From Agelaius tricolor (Eukaryota > Chordata > Aves > Passeriformes > Icteridae), in assembly GCA_023055355.1 (NCBI GenBank), contig JALJCS010000039.1, positions 858,001 through 922,000 on the forward strand: DNA of 64,000 bases, given 5' to 3'. This document shows, piece by piece, positions 46,173-59,060 of this stretch (positions within the stretch are counted from its first letter, which is position 1; each line of letters starts with the position of its first letter). The notes beneath the pieces were generated by a model, which was not told where the DNA came from, ran no database searches, and saw only the letters and a list, made by a program, of their open reading frames with translations. The position numbers and the translations under genes were made by a program.

Positions 46173-46890
46173 CCACACGGTGATTTTGTCAGTGGAAATG
46201 TTCATTGGCAAGTGAATGGAAAAGAGGTTTGGCAAAGGGAGGATTTGAATGGTTGTTTTTACAAACTCAATCCTAACAAATCCATCTAGGATTGGTTAAA
46301 ACCCATGCGGACTATCAGATTTTACAAATATCATAGAATGATCAAGTGGAGCAGCTGACAAAAGTCAGAAAGATAAAAATTGATCCACAGCACACAATTT
46401 GATCAATGGTTACATTGTGAAATAGGGCACAATGGAAATTGTTTTTTGCAGCACAAACCTGAGGCTGGCAATTGCCCTGAAAGATGTGGAACAGTATTCT
46501 CAGTGCCCAGTGCCCACACAGTGTTCCCAGTGCCAGCTGAGGCTTAAACAAAACCATCCAGACCTGACATGACCCCTACATGTCAAAAGTAACAAAACAC
46601 TCCGGTCAACTGATAAGAAACTCAATAAGCTAAGCTGCAACCTGGGGTGTAACAGCTCTATTTTACCATCTTTTACCATCAATGTTTTTGGCTGAAGTAT
46701 CAGTGAACGAGACATCTCCAGGTTCAGAGTTGGCAGTAAATGCAGGGTTATTTATTATAGGTTCAGCTTTTGTAACGTTAATGTGCCTGGAGTGGGGAGA
46801 GGGATGAGCGTGTGTTCTTCCCCACCTTCCTCCACCTTTTGTTGTTTCCCACAGGTGTTCAGTGGGGTTTCCTCCAATAGATTGTTCAGC
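46173..46890. other. Non-coding, unassigned
   Basis: No gene recognised. The right half may belong to the decayed element that continues to 48290. Confidence 0.35.
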
Positions 46891-48290
46891 GGAGGGAGTG
46901 AGACTACTTTTAAAATGTTTTGCAAGAGCTGCAGTCCGTGAATTAAGCATCTGAGTTGCTTTTATTTCAGGGTTTTAGCAGGCTTTTGCTTCTCATCCTG
47001 GAGCAGTTCACCTTAGCAGCTTGCTCCTTTTATTCCACTGACTTGCCTTTTGGACATGATCAAGTTCTGCAGCAAGCAATGCCACTGCCTAGAGCCTTTC
47101 TTAACAACCAATCACTTTTTTAACAACCAATCATCTTTTCAGTAGCCAATTTCCCCTTATCCTTTTTTTTTTTCATCAAGTCCACCCCAGGCGTAGGGAG
47201 GCGACTACTAAATTAACCGAGGAAGAATAACAAAATATTTTCCCCTGAAGTTTTCCTATAGCCCCCACAGAGGAAGCTGCATGATAAATACCTAGGCTTG
47301 CATAGGGACAACACCATCTCCACAAGGCAGCCGCTACAGAATTGGCCTCAGGACTAAAACTGCCAATTCTAGTTCTCCACAACAAACCACAGACTGGTGG
47401 AGTTGCAGAATTGGTTTCAGGACTGAAACCTGCCAATTCTGGCTTTTAACAACAAAACACAAAAAGCACAGGGGCATGGGTCCCCTCCAAACAGGAGCTT
47501 GTCAGCTCTGCACAAAACCCCACACAGACAAAGGAATTAAATCCCTAAACCCATTGACCACAATATCCACAATTCCTTCAGAGAAAGATGCTTTCAAACT
47601 TCCAAGCCTACCGAATAAACTACAATTCCCACAACCCCTTGAATAATTGAAGATATTTTTGACAATTCTCCCACCTTAGGGAGAAAATTTGAGGTGGATG
47701 GAGAGACCCCTGTCTTTACTAGGAAACACACCTCCTCTCCATCTGAACCCACTTTAAAAGTTAACAAGGGCTCTGGTGTGGTGTGTCCCTGCTACAATGG
47801 GAGCCCCTGACACATCTAATAATCCATCTCCATTATCCCCTGGACTTCCTCCTCCTGAGGGTCCAGCTGTTTTTGTGAACATTCCCACTCCCAGTGTCCC
47901 TCTGCCCAGCAGATAGCACACTGATTCTTTCCCAGCTGCTGTTGGGCTTGGCTCTCCCCTGCTGAGGAGGGAATGCTTCTGCCACTTCCTTGTAGCCAAC
48001 CCTGTCCCTTCTATTATGGGGAACCACTTAGGTCCTGGGGCCCTCGGGGGCTGTAAAAATTCTGCCATCACCTTTGTCCTTGCTTTCTCCTTTTCAGCAT
48101 CCCTTTTTACATACACTTGCTGTATCTTTCTAAGCAGTTCATCCAGGGACATATTCCACCCTTCCTCTAGTCCTCCCTGATAGTGCCGGTGGGTACTCAT
48201 TTTCTGCAGCTCAAAGCCATTCGTCTTTCCAGTGAACCAAACAAAATCCTTCAAAGAAAATCCTAATCTTCCACCAACAATCTGCATTTC
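46890..48290 (-). mobile_element. ERV3: gag-protease remnant and LTR-like end, minus strand
   Basis: 48287-47754 (minus) gives the capsid end (SLDELLRKIQQVYVKRDAEKEK, close to ERV1 Gag) and, in the neighbouring frame, a CCHC knuckle (CAICWAEGHWEWEC) near 47920-47880. Directly after it a protease start reads CFLVKTG, with the catalytic Asp changed to Lys. Pol beyond this is lost. Around 47150-46900 (minus), two ATTGG boxes, GAATAAAAGG and GAAATAAAAG suggest the 3' LTR. The provirus is therefore internally deleted from protease to LTR. Confidence 0.75.
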
Positions 48291-48857
48291 CTGGATTTTC
48301 TTTCCTCCTTGTTCTCACTCTCTTTATTACACACCTTATACCACAGCCAGTCCCTGTCCTGCCAAAGTGTCCAAACGTGGCCCCCAGGTCGTGATTCTGC
48401 TGCAGGAAACAAGAAGGCAGAGCTGTACTTTATTGGCCACTAAGTTATCTCTACCAGGGGAGGACTGACCTTTTTGGAATCTACTCATTTCTTCAGTTTC
48501 CTTTTGTAACACTGACTGGACTTTCATTCCATGAGGGCTTTTATTCCTTTAGAATTATGGTATTATCATCCCTTCACAGAAAAACATTTGCAAACCAATG
48601 GATGGCCATTTTTTTTTGCTTCTGTGTTACGTTTTCTAAAGTGACTCTCAGTGGTTGACATTAAGGCAAATGAGTTACTGCTTTGAGTTGGAAGCAACCT
48701 TGAAAACCTTTCACGTTATAAATGAATGAGGAGATAGTTGGCTCTCGCAATTAAGAGATGAATATTATGTGTACGGTAAGAGAATTTTTATAGCTGTACA
48801 GTTATGTTATTTTTGCATGTTCTCTCCATAGTACTCTTTTCCTTCCCCCCTTATTGC
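48291..48857. other. Non-coding, unassigned
   Basis: May still hold upstream gag sequence of ERV3 near its left end; nothing else recognised. Confidence 0.35.
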
Positions 48858-49161
48858 TGTCACTAGTGGGGCATTTAGAGGAGGGAGAGCTTGTTACCAG
48901 GAGGCAGAGCATGGCAACACCTGACCTCCAGTCAAGGTGTAAGAAAGTGACTTCCACCATTGGATAGCAGGGAAAGAGTTGACTGACAAAACTTTGAGAG
49001 GGGCTAAGGGTATAAAACGCAGAGCATCCATTTTGTAGATGAGCACGTAGCTTTTGATGGAGACTCGCAGTCTTGTAATTTTTCGTTAATCGCTCTTTGT
49101 TGTATTTTTGTTATGGTTTAATAAACCTTTGAAATTTTAAAAGTGAGCCTTGTTTCTCACA
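48858..49161 (+). mobile_element. Solo LTR, ERVK-like size
   Basis: TGTCACTAGTGG... to ...TTTCTCACA, about 304 bp. TATAAAAC is at 49011-49018 and AATAAA at 49120-49125. The left end is uncertain, as no target duplication could be matched. Confidence 0.65.
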
Positions 49162-49369
49162 ATGTTCTTAGGGCATCTCAATTAATTTGGGAATTATGCA
49201 GGTTTTTTGAACTACTCAAGCAAGTTGAGCAATGAGAGGTAAAGCTTTCCTGAAGCGAGGATTCTTTAATGCCAGATTCTTCTGTGTTTTCAAGGTAAAG
49301 ATGTTTTTGTCCTGCGGCAAATGACTTCAATGAGAAAATAATTCCAGCATGGAGTAAGAGCTTTGGACA

Positions 49370-50424
49370 GAGACCAAGTGTTGGCAGCAGTTGCTCCAGG
49401 TGCTCCTGCCATCAGCCCCCAGTGCAGGTGGGCTGTGGCTCCCTGTGGCACAGAAGCCCCCCGGGGGCACAGGTCTCTGGGGCAGGAGACGGGCACCGGC
49501 GCTGCCAGGGCTCGGGGGGTGGCAGCTCTGCTTGGGCGGGGACTCTGCCACAGCTGCTGCTGTCAGCGCTGCCCGGGCCCCAGGGCTCAGAGCAGCATTC
49601 GTGCCCGGGCCCACACGTTCCTTGTGCGTGTCACACCCGCGGGTTTAGGATGGCCACGGGCCGGGACGTGTCCCAAGGAGGCCGTGCCAGCTTCCCTGGA
49701 AGGCCCCGGGCCCTTCCCAGCGTGGCTGCGTTGGCAGCCCTGTTGGCTCCTTCTGCTGCCCTGAGCCTGCAGAGCAGGGCTGCGTTTGCTGATGCTCTGA
49801 GCCCTTCCTAAAGATCCTGTGGGGCTGCCTTAGACACCTGGGGCCAGGCATTCCTTCCAGCTTGGACCACTTTGGCTGGGCTGGGGGCAGCCCCAGGGCA
49901 GGCGGCAGTGTGTGCAAGGGCCCTGGCTGGCACACTGCAGCACGGTCACCGTGCCATGGCACAGAACCCGCTGTCCAAGGCCCCTTTGTGACACGTGGGA
50001 AATAGAAGCTTGCCCAGCTGCTGGGAACACGCAACAGGGCACAACGGGACAGAGCAGTGCTGTGAGGAGCCCCCGCACAGCGCACTCGTTCGTGTCCCAC
50101 CCGGAGCTTTTCCGAGGCATTGTTACTGCAGCTGACTGCGAGGCCAGACTGCGGGACTTGGTGACTCAGAACTTTTCCAAGGCATCTCCCATTCACTGTC
50201 AGTGCCATCAAGTCCAGACCGTGGGATCTGGTCACCTAAATTGTTAATGAGGAGTCTCCTGTCATTGTGGCAGGAGCCCTCAAGACCAAAGTGCAGGACT
50301 TCCTGTCTTGCAGCCTTCCTGAGGCTTCCCTGTCACAGGTGCCTCAAAGGCACACCTGCAATTGTTGACTTGGCAATATCCTGAGGCATCTTTCTAGAAG
50401 GTGCCGTCAAGGCTGGGTGGTGGA
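49370..50424 (+). repeat. MROH 5' flank duplication, copy B
   Basis: Homologous to 22560-23642 and 57590-58479. In all three it ends shortly before the first coding exon, with several GAGGC...GACTTG-type short repeats near the 3' end. It probably contains the promoter and 5' UTR. Confidence 0.85.
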
Positions 50425-53400
50425 ATGGCGGACAGATTTCTCAGCCCTTTCAAAGTATTCAGGGGGAAAAAAAAGAATGACCCTGGAGCCGCCCAAGCAC
50501 AGCAGCCTGAAGATCTGGAACAGATCCAGACACTGAAGGATGGTGAGTAGCAGAGCTGGGCCACAGGGCTGATGGCTACAGCCAGCTTGGCCCCATCCCA
50601 TCCCATCCCATCCCGTCCCATCCCATCCCTGGGGACATGCCCACGGACAGGATGGAACAGGGGCTGGGCAGACACCCCGCAGTGGCCGTGCTCCATCCCC
50701 TGGGGCATCCCGGGGCTCTCCCTGCCTGGGGGGCGAAGGGCTGGGCTGTGTTCTCCGGCCTCTCCCGCAGCCCCTCAGCTCTGGCTGCGCTCGCTCTTTG
50801 CCAGATGCAGCCCTGGACAAGAAACGAGAGCAGGAACCCGGCCCTGGCCGCTTCCGCAAAACCCTGAAGGTACCTGCAGCCACCCCCACCTGGGCTGGGC
50901 CTGCTGTCCCTGCTCAGCCGAGCACCACGCTTGGAGCATGCCATGCAACGTCCCTGCCTTCCCTGTCCTTTGTTCTGCTGCAGAGGTTCCGGAAATTCCT
51001 GCACATTCGGAGTAGGAAGACCGGCACCTCAGCAGCTGAGGGCACAGCCCAGCCTGACTCAGGGCTGACTGAGCTCCAGGCAGAGCCTGATGTCAGCCCA
51101 GATTCAGCTGAGTGCTCACAAAACTTTGACACCTCAGTGACTGAAAGCTGGGCAAAGGCTCTTCTCACATCAATGACGGAGGATGTGGTCATCACAAACA
51201 GTGACAATGAAGACACTGAGGACATCTCAAATACTGGCACCATGCCCACTCCCATTGTGATTCATGCTCGCACTATGGATTTTTTTGAGGACACTGCTGT
51301 TCCTTCTCAGCAGCAGGTAAGCAGCCTGGGCCAGGCCTGGAGGCCTGCCAGGACCGTGTGTCCCCTCAAGCCATGGTCACTGGGGCCCCTCGGCCTTTGA
51401 GTCCAGCACAGCGTGGCGGGAAGGGAAGCACTTCTTGGGGGAAGCTGGGCAAGTTGCTGCCTTGGACAGCACTCAAAATCTCCCCCATGCCTCCTCCAGG
51501 TGCCAGCCATTGTGAGGAGCATCCACCAGAGGCTAGTGTCCCATGGCACTGTGGATGCCAGGCTGCAAAGTGACATAGTGAGGCTGGCTGAAGAACACCC
51601 TGCGGACGTGGTGCTGACCCTCCTGCGCTGTGCCCCAACGTGTGACAGGTACGGGGCCCACGTGCCTGCACAGCTCAGGGCTCACCAGCCTTTGGGGCCC
51701 ACGGCCCTGCACAGCCTGTGCTATGGGCTCTGCCAGACAGGCAGAGAGGTCCAGCACCCTGGGGCCCCTCTGTTTCCCGAGCCTGCTGCCAATGCTCCCT
51801 CCCTGCCCCTCAGGGCACCGGGGCTCTGTCACCTGGGCCCCCACAGCTGCACAGGGCATGGTACTGGCACTGAGATGCCCCTGACACAGAGCTCTGATCC
51901 CTCAGAGCTGCTGCAATGATATGGAGAACCATTGGCTCATCTGGACCAGCAGTGGAGAAAGTGCTGCCAACACTGGTCCGGGTGATGGAGGATTGGCCAC
52001 TGCACAGCACACGCACCTCTGATGGGGATGACACAAATGTTTCTGCCCTGGCTGTGAGTTTCTGGATTTGGCCTCCTCTTGCCCCTCGGTCACCTCCCCA
52101 GCAGCTCTCCATCCTCTCCATCCCTCCGGCGCTGGGCTGAACTCTGGGCTAGGGGCAGGCTCAGGGGGCACCAGGCCCGCTGCTCCTCCTGCATCTGCCC
52201 TTGGGCCCTGCCCCATGGACACCTCGGCACTGAGCCCTGTCTTGGGCTGCTTCTTTTGCAGGCAACTCTGGTGATCTGGGTGATTGTGCCTGAGTGCCAC
52301 AAGGCAATGATCCCATATTCTGGGCACCTGTTTGTGGCTCTGCTCTTCCATGTTGTCATCACCACACAGCAGATGCTACCAGAGGAAGTTGATACCTTCT
52401 GGAGAGCATGCCAGGAGGAACACCACCTTCCTAGCAAGCCCAACAGGTCCCAGTCCTCCTGTCCTTCCCATGCCCTTGTGGCCAGTGCCAGTGCTCCCAG
52501 TGTGACCTGGGCTTTGCTCTGCACACAGGTTTGCAGTGCAGGCCATGAAGGCTCTGCTCTGCCGACTGCGCTGTGACAATGAGGTGATGGCTATGGAGTG
52601 CAAGCGTGGTTGGAAGATGCTGCTGTGTGCTGACACCCAGCACTATGCTGTGGGTCTGCTGGCCAGGTGAGACCCCCTGCTCCTCATTGCCCCCAGCATT
52701 TGTGCCCTGTCCCCCACTCAGTCCCTGTGGTCATGGGCCACAGAGCCTCGTCACTGAGGGACGGCCAAGGAGACTGGAAAAGGCTGGTAGAGGAGGGTGC
52801 CCAAATGAGCTGCCTCATTAAAGCGCCTACATCTCTTCCAGGGATGCTGGGGAAAGACCAGACCTCTGTGAGTCAGTCCTGGGAGAGGTTTAGCACACTC
52901 ACCTCAGGGTCTTGGTGTCTTTTTCTCCCCTTCCAGGGAGATGTTCCGTATCTTTATCCCCTTGTGTTCCCTCATTGCAATCCATCTACTCAAGCGACTG
53001 CAAAGAGAAGAGCCACGCTGGGATCTGCCCTTCCTGGCGTTCTTTGTGGAGGTGAGCCTGGTGGCCAGTGCTGCCTGGCTGAGCTGCCTCCCAGCTCTCT
53101 GCCCTCTCACAGCCACAGCTGCCTGGGACGGTGCCCACGCCCTGTGCTGCTGCTTGGGCCCAGCCCTGTGCGCTTCTGGGCTCCTGCTGGCCAGCTCCCC
53201 TGTCACTGCCCTGTGCCTTTCAGGTCTTTCAGTGCCTAGACTTGAGGAAATGTGGTGACAGCACACTGGAGATCATGTCAAGGCACCTGCAGAATGAGTG
53301 CAGGGAGCGGCGGCGCCTGGCGCTCAGAGGCCTTGTGGTGCTCAGCAAGGATCCCTTGAGGGTGAGAAGTGGGCAGCGGCTGAAGTTGTATGAGCAGTGT

Positions 53401-55627
53401 GGGGTTGGGGAATGCAGTTCATTTGTCTTGGCTGGGCTTCAGGAGCTGAGGCAGCTGCTCCCAGCTCTCCTGCCTCACCTGCCCCAGTGCTTTGGCTCAG
53501 GCCTTCGGCCTGTGGGCCCTGCAGCTGCAGGGTGGCCTTGCAGTGCCAGGGCGGTGGTGGCGGTGCAGCCGTCCGTGGCTTTCCAGCACTGCCTTGTGTT
53601 CCACACAGGCCAGAAGAATGTGCTGTCTGTCTAAAAACCTTGTGGAGCTCTTGGGTGATGCAGAAGGATATATTGTCAGCATGACTCTCTCTGTGCTCAC
53701 AAATATACTTGAGAACGAACACATCCTGATATCCAGCACCACTGCCCCGAAGCTGGCTGAGGCACTCCTGCCGCTCTTTGACTGTGTAAGGCTCTTGTGT
53801 CCCCTGCCATGGGTACTGGTTGCTGCCCAGAAATTTTGTGATTTTCAGGCCTTTGTCCAGATGGGCTCGGAGAAGTTGGTGCTGAGGTATTTTCCTTTTT
53901 TCCAGGATGACATCGATATGCAGCTGCTCTCCCTAAATCTCTTCTTCAAGGTGATGGACTTGGTAGTGAACAAAAGAAAAAAAACTCTGAAGAAGATTGT
54001 GAGCCAGAGCCTGCTGCCACTCTTCTTTCATTGCCATGATGAGAACAAGCGCGTGGCAAAGGTGAGGTTTTGAGTTATGCTGGTGCATACCTGGAAAGGG
54101 GTCTCGGATGTCTCCTGGTTGGCTTCTCCCAGGCTCAGCCTTCTGCTCCTGGCCTTGGCACAGGGATGCAAGTCCTTTTCTTGGGCTGCGGTAGCAGCTC
54201 CACATCTGTGCTCCTCTCCAGGCCTCTCGCGAACTGCTGCTTTGTGTGGTAGAGTTCCTGAAGAAGAGGAAGCTCAAGCAACTACTTGAGAGGGAGAAGA
54301 TGTTGAAGTTTGCCAACTGCCTGGTAAGGAGGGCCTGGAAGCCCCAGCCTCAGCCTGGAGAAGGCCCCCGAGGGCGGCGCTCAGTGTGCGGGGCTGGCAG
54401 CTGTGCCCCTGCCCGCTGCTGCAGCCAGAGGCCGCGCGGGCTCTTCTCCAGGCTCCTGTGGGCCCCAGCCGGGTGCCCATGGAGCCCTGGCCCGGTGGGG
54501 CTGCGGGCCGGCACCGCGGCTCCCCGGGCAGCAGCCGGCCCTCTGCCCCCTGCCCTCGGGAGCCCTTGGCCAGCTGCTGCAGGCCGCGCCTCAAGCCTGT
54601 GCGGCCAGGGGAGGCCGGGGCTGGGTGCAGGCAGCGCCCGGCCCAGGGGCGGAGCCCGCGCCAACCCTTCCCTCCTGCCGCTCTCTGCAGCTGGCAGAGG
54701 ACAGGAGCAGAGCGGCCGAGCACCTGCGCCGGGCCCTGCGCTACCTGCGGAGCCCACAGGAGCCCCTGCGAGAGGCGGCCATCAGGTTCATAGGTGAGCC
54801 ACGAGCCCGGGCTCCCTCCCGGCCCGGCCCGCCGCAGCTCGGCCCCAGCCCCGCCTGCTGCCCCGGCAGCTCCAGCCGGGCCCGGCGCCGTGGAGCCCCG
54901 CCCGGCCTGGGCATTGCTGCTGCTGCCCTCTGGCAGCCGTGCCCTGGGGCGGCAGCGTGCGGCAAGGGCCCGGGCTGAGCCCTGCCGGGCCAGCAGCCCG
55001 TGTGGCCACAGCGCCGGCAGCGCCGCCGGCAGGGAGCTGTGCCGCTGGCGCCCTGACAGGCTCTGTGTTCACAGGGTCTGCCAAGGTACTCATGAGGGGC
55101 CAGAAGGAAGAGCTGGAGGTCCTCAATGAGGGTGAGTGCCGGAGCGGGCTGACAGCGGGGGCTGGCGTGGGGAGCTGCAAGCCCTGCCCAGCTGCGGCAG
55201 GCTTCGCTCCCTCTGCGGACGAGGGGTGGCGTGGGCAGAGCACCGTGAGATTTCAGGGACACGGGCCAGGGGCTTCGTGAGCAGCCCTTTGCGGCTGATC
55301 CTGCTGGCCCCTCCTCTCTTGTGGCCTATCTAAGAGCTGACTTGGACAATCACTTGGCGTGAGGTTCTCCTAGGATTCCTGCAGACGTGGGCCCTAACTG
55401 TGGCCATCTTCCTCTCGGTTTCAGCCATTCACACCCAGAAGAAAGGCAGTTTATCCCACTGTAGCAGGAATATTCAAGCCCAGTTTACAAGCAGAGCTGA
55501 AGAATTAAGTTTATCTTCAGGATCCAGTGAATCAGTGACCCAAGAACAGCATCAGGAGACACTGAAGAGGACGCCATCTCCCATTGCCACTGGAGTTCCA
55601 GGCACAGATGATGATTGGCACAGCTGA
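50425..55627 (+). CDS. MROH copy B: complete 15-exon maestro heat-like repeat gene
   Basis: Exons: 50425-50542, 50805-50869, 50984-51316, 51500-51648, 51906-52053, 52262-52446, 52529-52666, 52937-53051, 53224-53361, 53609-53785, 53906-54061, 54222-54323, 54691-54793, 55075-55131, 55425-55627. They sum to 2187 bp, 728 residues plus TGA. All 14 introns are GT-AG and every phase agrees. The start is a basic segment (FRGKKKND); residues about 62-172 are Ser/Thr/acidic and likely disordered; from VPAIVRSIHQRLV on come helical HEAT-like repeats; the tail (after GQKEELEVLNE) is polar. MROH proteins are HEAT scaffolds of poorly known function, many testis-biased. AATAAA at 55755-55760 lies 128 bp past the stop. 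I assigned the exons by splice sites, frame and agreement with copies A and D. The first ATG is the least certain point. Confidence 0.85.
50593..50630. repeat. CCATC pentanucleotide array in MROH B intron 1
   Basis: About seven CCATC/CCGTC units at the position that holds the longer CCATG array in copy A. Confidence 0.93.
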
Positions 55628-55739
55628 GCTTTTGGGACACTCCTGTGGCTTCAGCCCTCTCCCTGCCTGTAGATAGATCCCTCCCTCCAGCTCTCTCACC
55701 GTGTCCATCCCCTTTTGTTCCGTTCCAGCTCATCCCTTT

Positions 55740-56090
55740 GCTTCGCCTTATCTTAATAAACAGTTTGGCATCTTCACTTTGCCTGCATCCCTGTGGAGCT
55801 GAAGCAAATCCGGGACCCTGGGACACACAGGCCCCTGCTGCCATTGTCTCCCACGCTGTGTTTTGTGCACAGAGCCAGAGGAACGGGGGCAGGTCAGGCT
55901 GGAAAGGTCCCTGTGCTGAAGGTGCAGTTCCACAGCACTGTGCAGTTCCACATCTTGCTGAGCCCATGAAGGCCAGCAGTGGGACAAGGAGCCTGTCTGT
56001 GTCAGGGACCAAAGTTGTGTCTAAGGCCCTGTCATATTTGGTCCCCTGTTGTGCACGTCAACAAGATAATGAAGAGCAGAGAACAAAGGC
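55740..56090 (+). repeat. MROH 3' flank, inverted partner of 60470-60840
   Basis: From AATAAACAGTTTGGCATC through AAGATAATGAAGAG it matches the minus strand of 60840-60470 almost throughout, so duplication included the 3' flank. Confidence 0.9.
55755..55760 (+). terminator. Polyadenylation signal of MROH copy B
   Basis: AATAAA in TCTTAATAAACAGTTTGGC. The same signal and surrounding sequence are present in inverted orientation after copy D. Confidence 0.85.
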
Positions 56091-57589
56091 AACCTTATGG
56101 TTTACCTGGTGGAAATTTGACCCTTAAGAGAAACAATGGACGGGTCAATCAATGGGAAGTAAACCTGTGAAAGATAAAAAATGGAGCTGTGTTTGGCATG
56201 GAGGTGGTATCACAGGTCACAGCGGCCTCATCTCACGCACTGGCCAAGCATGAGATGAAGTCAGAACTGGAAAAACTCCACTCCAGAGAAGGAGATATCA
56301 GGCCTGATACTGGGGTAGAGGGACGAGAAGGACAAAATGCACACCCTCTTGATGGAGGGGATGCCCTGAATGTGGGTGGCCTGCCCCTTCCACTGAAGCA
56401 CCATGCTCCATCTCCTGCTGCTGCTCAGTGGCTTTTCACCATTCCAGGGGTTGTACATATTCTTTGCAACAGCAACTGATATAACAAAACTTACTTCCAA
56501 TCACAGGAGCATTTCAGACATTCCACATGGGAATCCTACAGAACCTGTAACACCCTTGTATTTAAAAGAGCCAACCTGAGTATGCTCTGAACCCAGCTGA
56601 GAGGGATTCCATGGCAAGCATCCACGGAGGGCAAAGGAGATTGGAATGCTGGAAGCTTTCAAGAATAGCTTCCTGAAAGCACAGCAGCGCTCCATCCCTG
56701 CACAGGATGAGGAAGAGGGCAGCAGCAGAGAGCATCCGGGCTTAGCAGGGAGCTCTGGCTGTGCCTGAGGGCAAATGAAGCAGCAGCACGGTGCCCGAGA
56801 CTCAGACACGCGGCCGTGCCGGTGCCCACAGCGCTGTCAGGCAGTGCCAGGATCCCGGCTGTGCTTCTGCTCCCCACAAGTGAGGAACGGCAGCCCCAGG
56901 CTCAGAGCCAGCCAGAAAGCCAACCAAGGGAGAGCAGAGGGAGGGCACCCTGCCAGTCGCTCTTCGGCATGGCTGCAAAACAGCCCCCGCTGCTTCTTCT
57001 TCCGCCTGCGTTTGGGCTGTGCTGGTGGCAGAGCCAGCCAGGTTGGGCTCTGTGTTCCAAAGCCTGTTGGGAGCGGGCATGAAAAGCTCTTTGTGCACAG
57101 CAGAGAGTCCTGGAAGGTGCTGGCAAGAGCATCCTGCAGGAACAGGGCTCTGGTCCCTGGCCAGGAACAGCCTGGTTTTGGTGCCGTGAGCGCAGGCAGG
57201 AGTTGAGGCAGGTGAAGAGGCAGCGGGCAGCTTGTGTTTGTGGAGGGCCTGGGGCTGCACCTCTGAACCTGCACCTGGAAACTCACTTGGGGCAATAGGA
57301 ACTAGAGCTGGAGTGGCTGTCCTGAAAGGACCTGAAGTCATTCAGCCTTGCCAGCGTTTCTTAAGGGTGTCTTGGTGCTCCCCAGGAAAGCTGCACATTT
57401 GGGGAAAGACCTTTGGAGGAAAGGGGCTTGCTTCTCAAGGAAAGTGCTTCCCAGGGAGCTCCCAGTGAGTAAGTTGCGAGTGTCACCTTTGGCTCTCTGT
57501 GCTCCTTTCAGTCCTTGAGGCCTGTTGCATTTGGCAGAGGGGCAGAGGAAGGGAGAAGGCAGTGAAGAATGAGAAAACAATTCCAGCAC
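56091..57589. other. Non-coding, unassigned
   Basis: No conserved exon recognised; open frames are short and overlap on both strands. Confidence 0.4.
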
Positions 57590-58680
57590 GGAGTAAGAGC
57601 TTTGGACAGAGACCAAGTGTTGGCAGCAGTTGCTCCAGGTGCTCCTGCCATCAGCCCCCAATGCAGGTGGGCTTTGGCTCCCTGTGGCACAGAAGCCCCC
57701 CGGGGGCACAGGTCTCTGGGGCAGGAGACGGGCACCAGCGCTGCCAGGGCTCGGGGGGCTGGCAGGTCTGCTTGGGCAGGGACTCTGCCACAGCTGCTGC
57801 TGTCAGCACTGCCCGGGCCCCAGGGCTCAGAGCAGCATTCGTGCCTGGGCCCACACGTTCCCTGTGCATGTCACACCTGCAGGTTTAGGATGGCCACGGG
57901 CCGGGACGTGTCCCAAGGAGGCCGTGCCAGCTTCCCTGGAAGACCCCATGCCCTTCCTGGTGCGGCTGCGTCGGCAGCCCTGGGGGCTCCTTCTGCTGCC
58001 CTGAGCCCGCAGAGCAGGGCAGCGTTTGCTGATGCTCTGAGCCCTTCCTAAAGATCCTGTGGGGCTGCCTTAGACACCTGGGGCCAGGCATTCCTTCCAG
58101 CCTGGGCCACTTTGGCTGGGCTGGGGGCGGCCCCAGGGCAGGCGGCAGTGTGTGCAAGGGCCCTGGCTGGCACGCTGCAGCACGGTCACCGTGGAATGGA
58201 ATGGGACAGGGTGTCCAAGGGCCTTTTGTGTGTCGTGTGGTGACATAGGAGCTGGCAGTGACAAGAGCGGGCCACAGTGCTTGGAGGACGCGACGGGACA
58301 GGACGGGACAGAGCGGTGCCATGAGGAGCCCCCGCACAGTACACTTGTTCGTGTCCCACCCGGAGCTTTTCCGAGGCGTTGTTCCTGAAGCTGACCTCTT
58401 GGCAGGGCTGCAGGCCTTGGTGGCCCGTCGCCTTCCGGAGGCATTTGTCTTGCAATTAGCCATTATTCCAATCAGTGACATGGAGCAGTGACTCCTGACA
58501 GTGCCCAAGCTGGCCTCGGTGGAGGAGCAGGAAGAAGAGCCTGAAGCTGACGCAGCACTGGTGACCGAGGAGGTTGTGCCAATCCAGGTGCTGCAGGAGG
58601 GTGAGTGGCAGAGCTTGGCCACAGTCTGGTGCCTGCAGCCAGATTAGCACCATTTACACCTATTGACACCCATCCCATCC
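57590..58680 (+). pseudogene. MROH copy C: 5' flank and disabled exon 1
   Basis: 57590-58479 is the duplicated 5' flank. Exon 1 is 58480-58600, the same 121-bp length as in copy A with a GTGAGTGG donor, but its fourth codon is TGA (58489-58491). The acidic EEQEEEPEAD-type segment remains after the stop. No further exons follow, so this is a 5'-end pseudogene fragment. Confidence 0.85.
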
Positions 58681-58715
58681 CCTAGGGACACTCCCATGGA
58701 CAGGATGGAACAGGG

Positions 58716-58935
58716 ATGAAAAAGTTAGGGAGCAGAGTCCCCCGAGAGTGCCAAGGTAGCCTGGGCGGAGGAGCAGGAAGAAGAGCCTGAACCTGACCCA
58801 GCAGTGGAGACTGAAGAGGTGGTGCCATTGAGCCACTGCAGGAGAGTGAATGGCAGAGCTGGGCCAAAGTGCTGATGGCTGCAGCCAGCTTGGTCCTATC
58901 CCATCCCATCCCATCCCATCCCATCCCATCCCTGG
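58716..58935 (+). pseudogene. Second partial copy of MROH exon 1
   Basis: GAGCAGAGTCCCCCGAGAGTG, then GGAGGAGCAGGAAGAAGAGCC, then GGTGGTGCCATTGAGCCACT repeat the exon-1 order of copies A and C, with lesions and a lost donor (GAGTGAATG). It ends in an ATCCC array (58897-58930), as intron 1 of the other copies does. A local tandem duplication of exon 1 plus intron start. Confidence 0.8.
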
Positions 58936-59060
58936 TTGTCAAAGTTTGTATTTGAAAGAGTTTGGACTTGAAGGTCTGAGGTTGGATTTGGTGGTGAACA
59001 GTTGGACTTATTGGTCAAAATTTGGATTTGATGGTCCAGGGTTGCATTTGGTGGCAACAC

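Noticed and set aside
49369..50240. Open frames of 110-196 codons in the MROH 5' flank
   Set aside because: Lengths and frames are not conserved among the three copies of the flank, so coding is unlikely.
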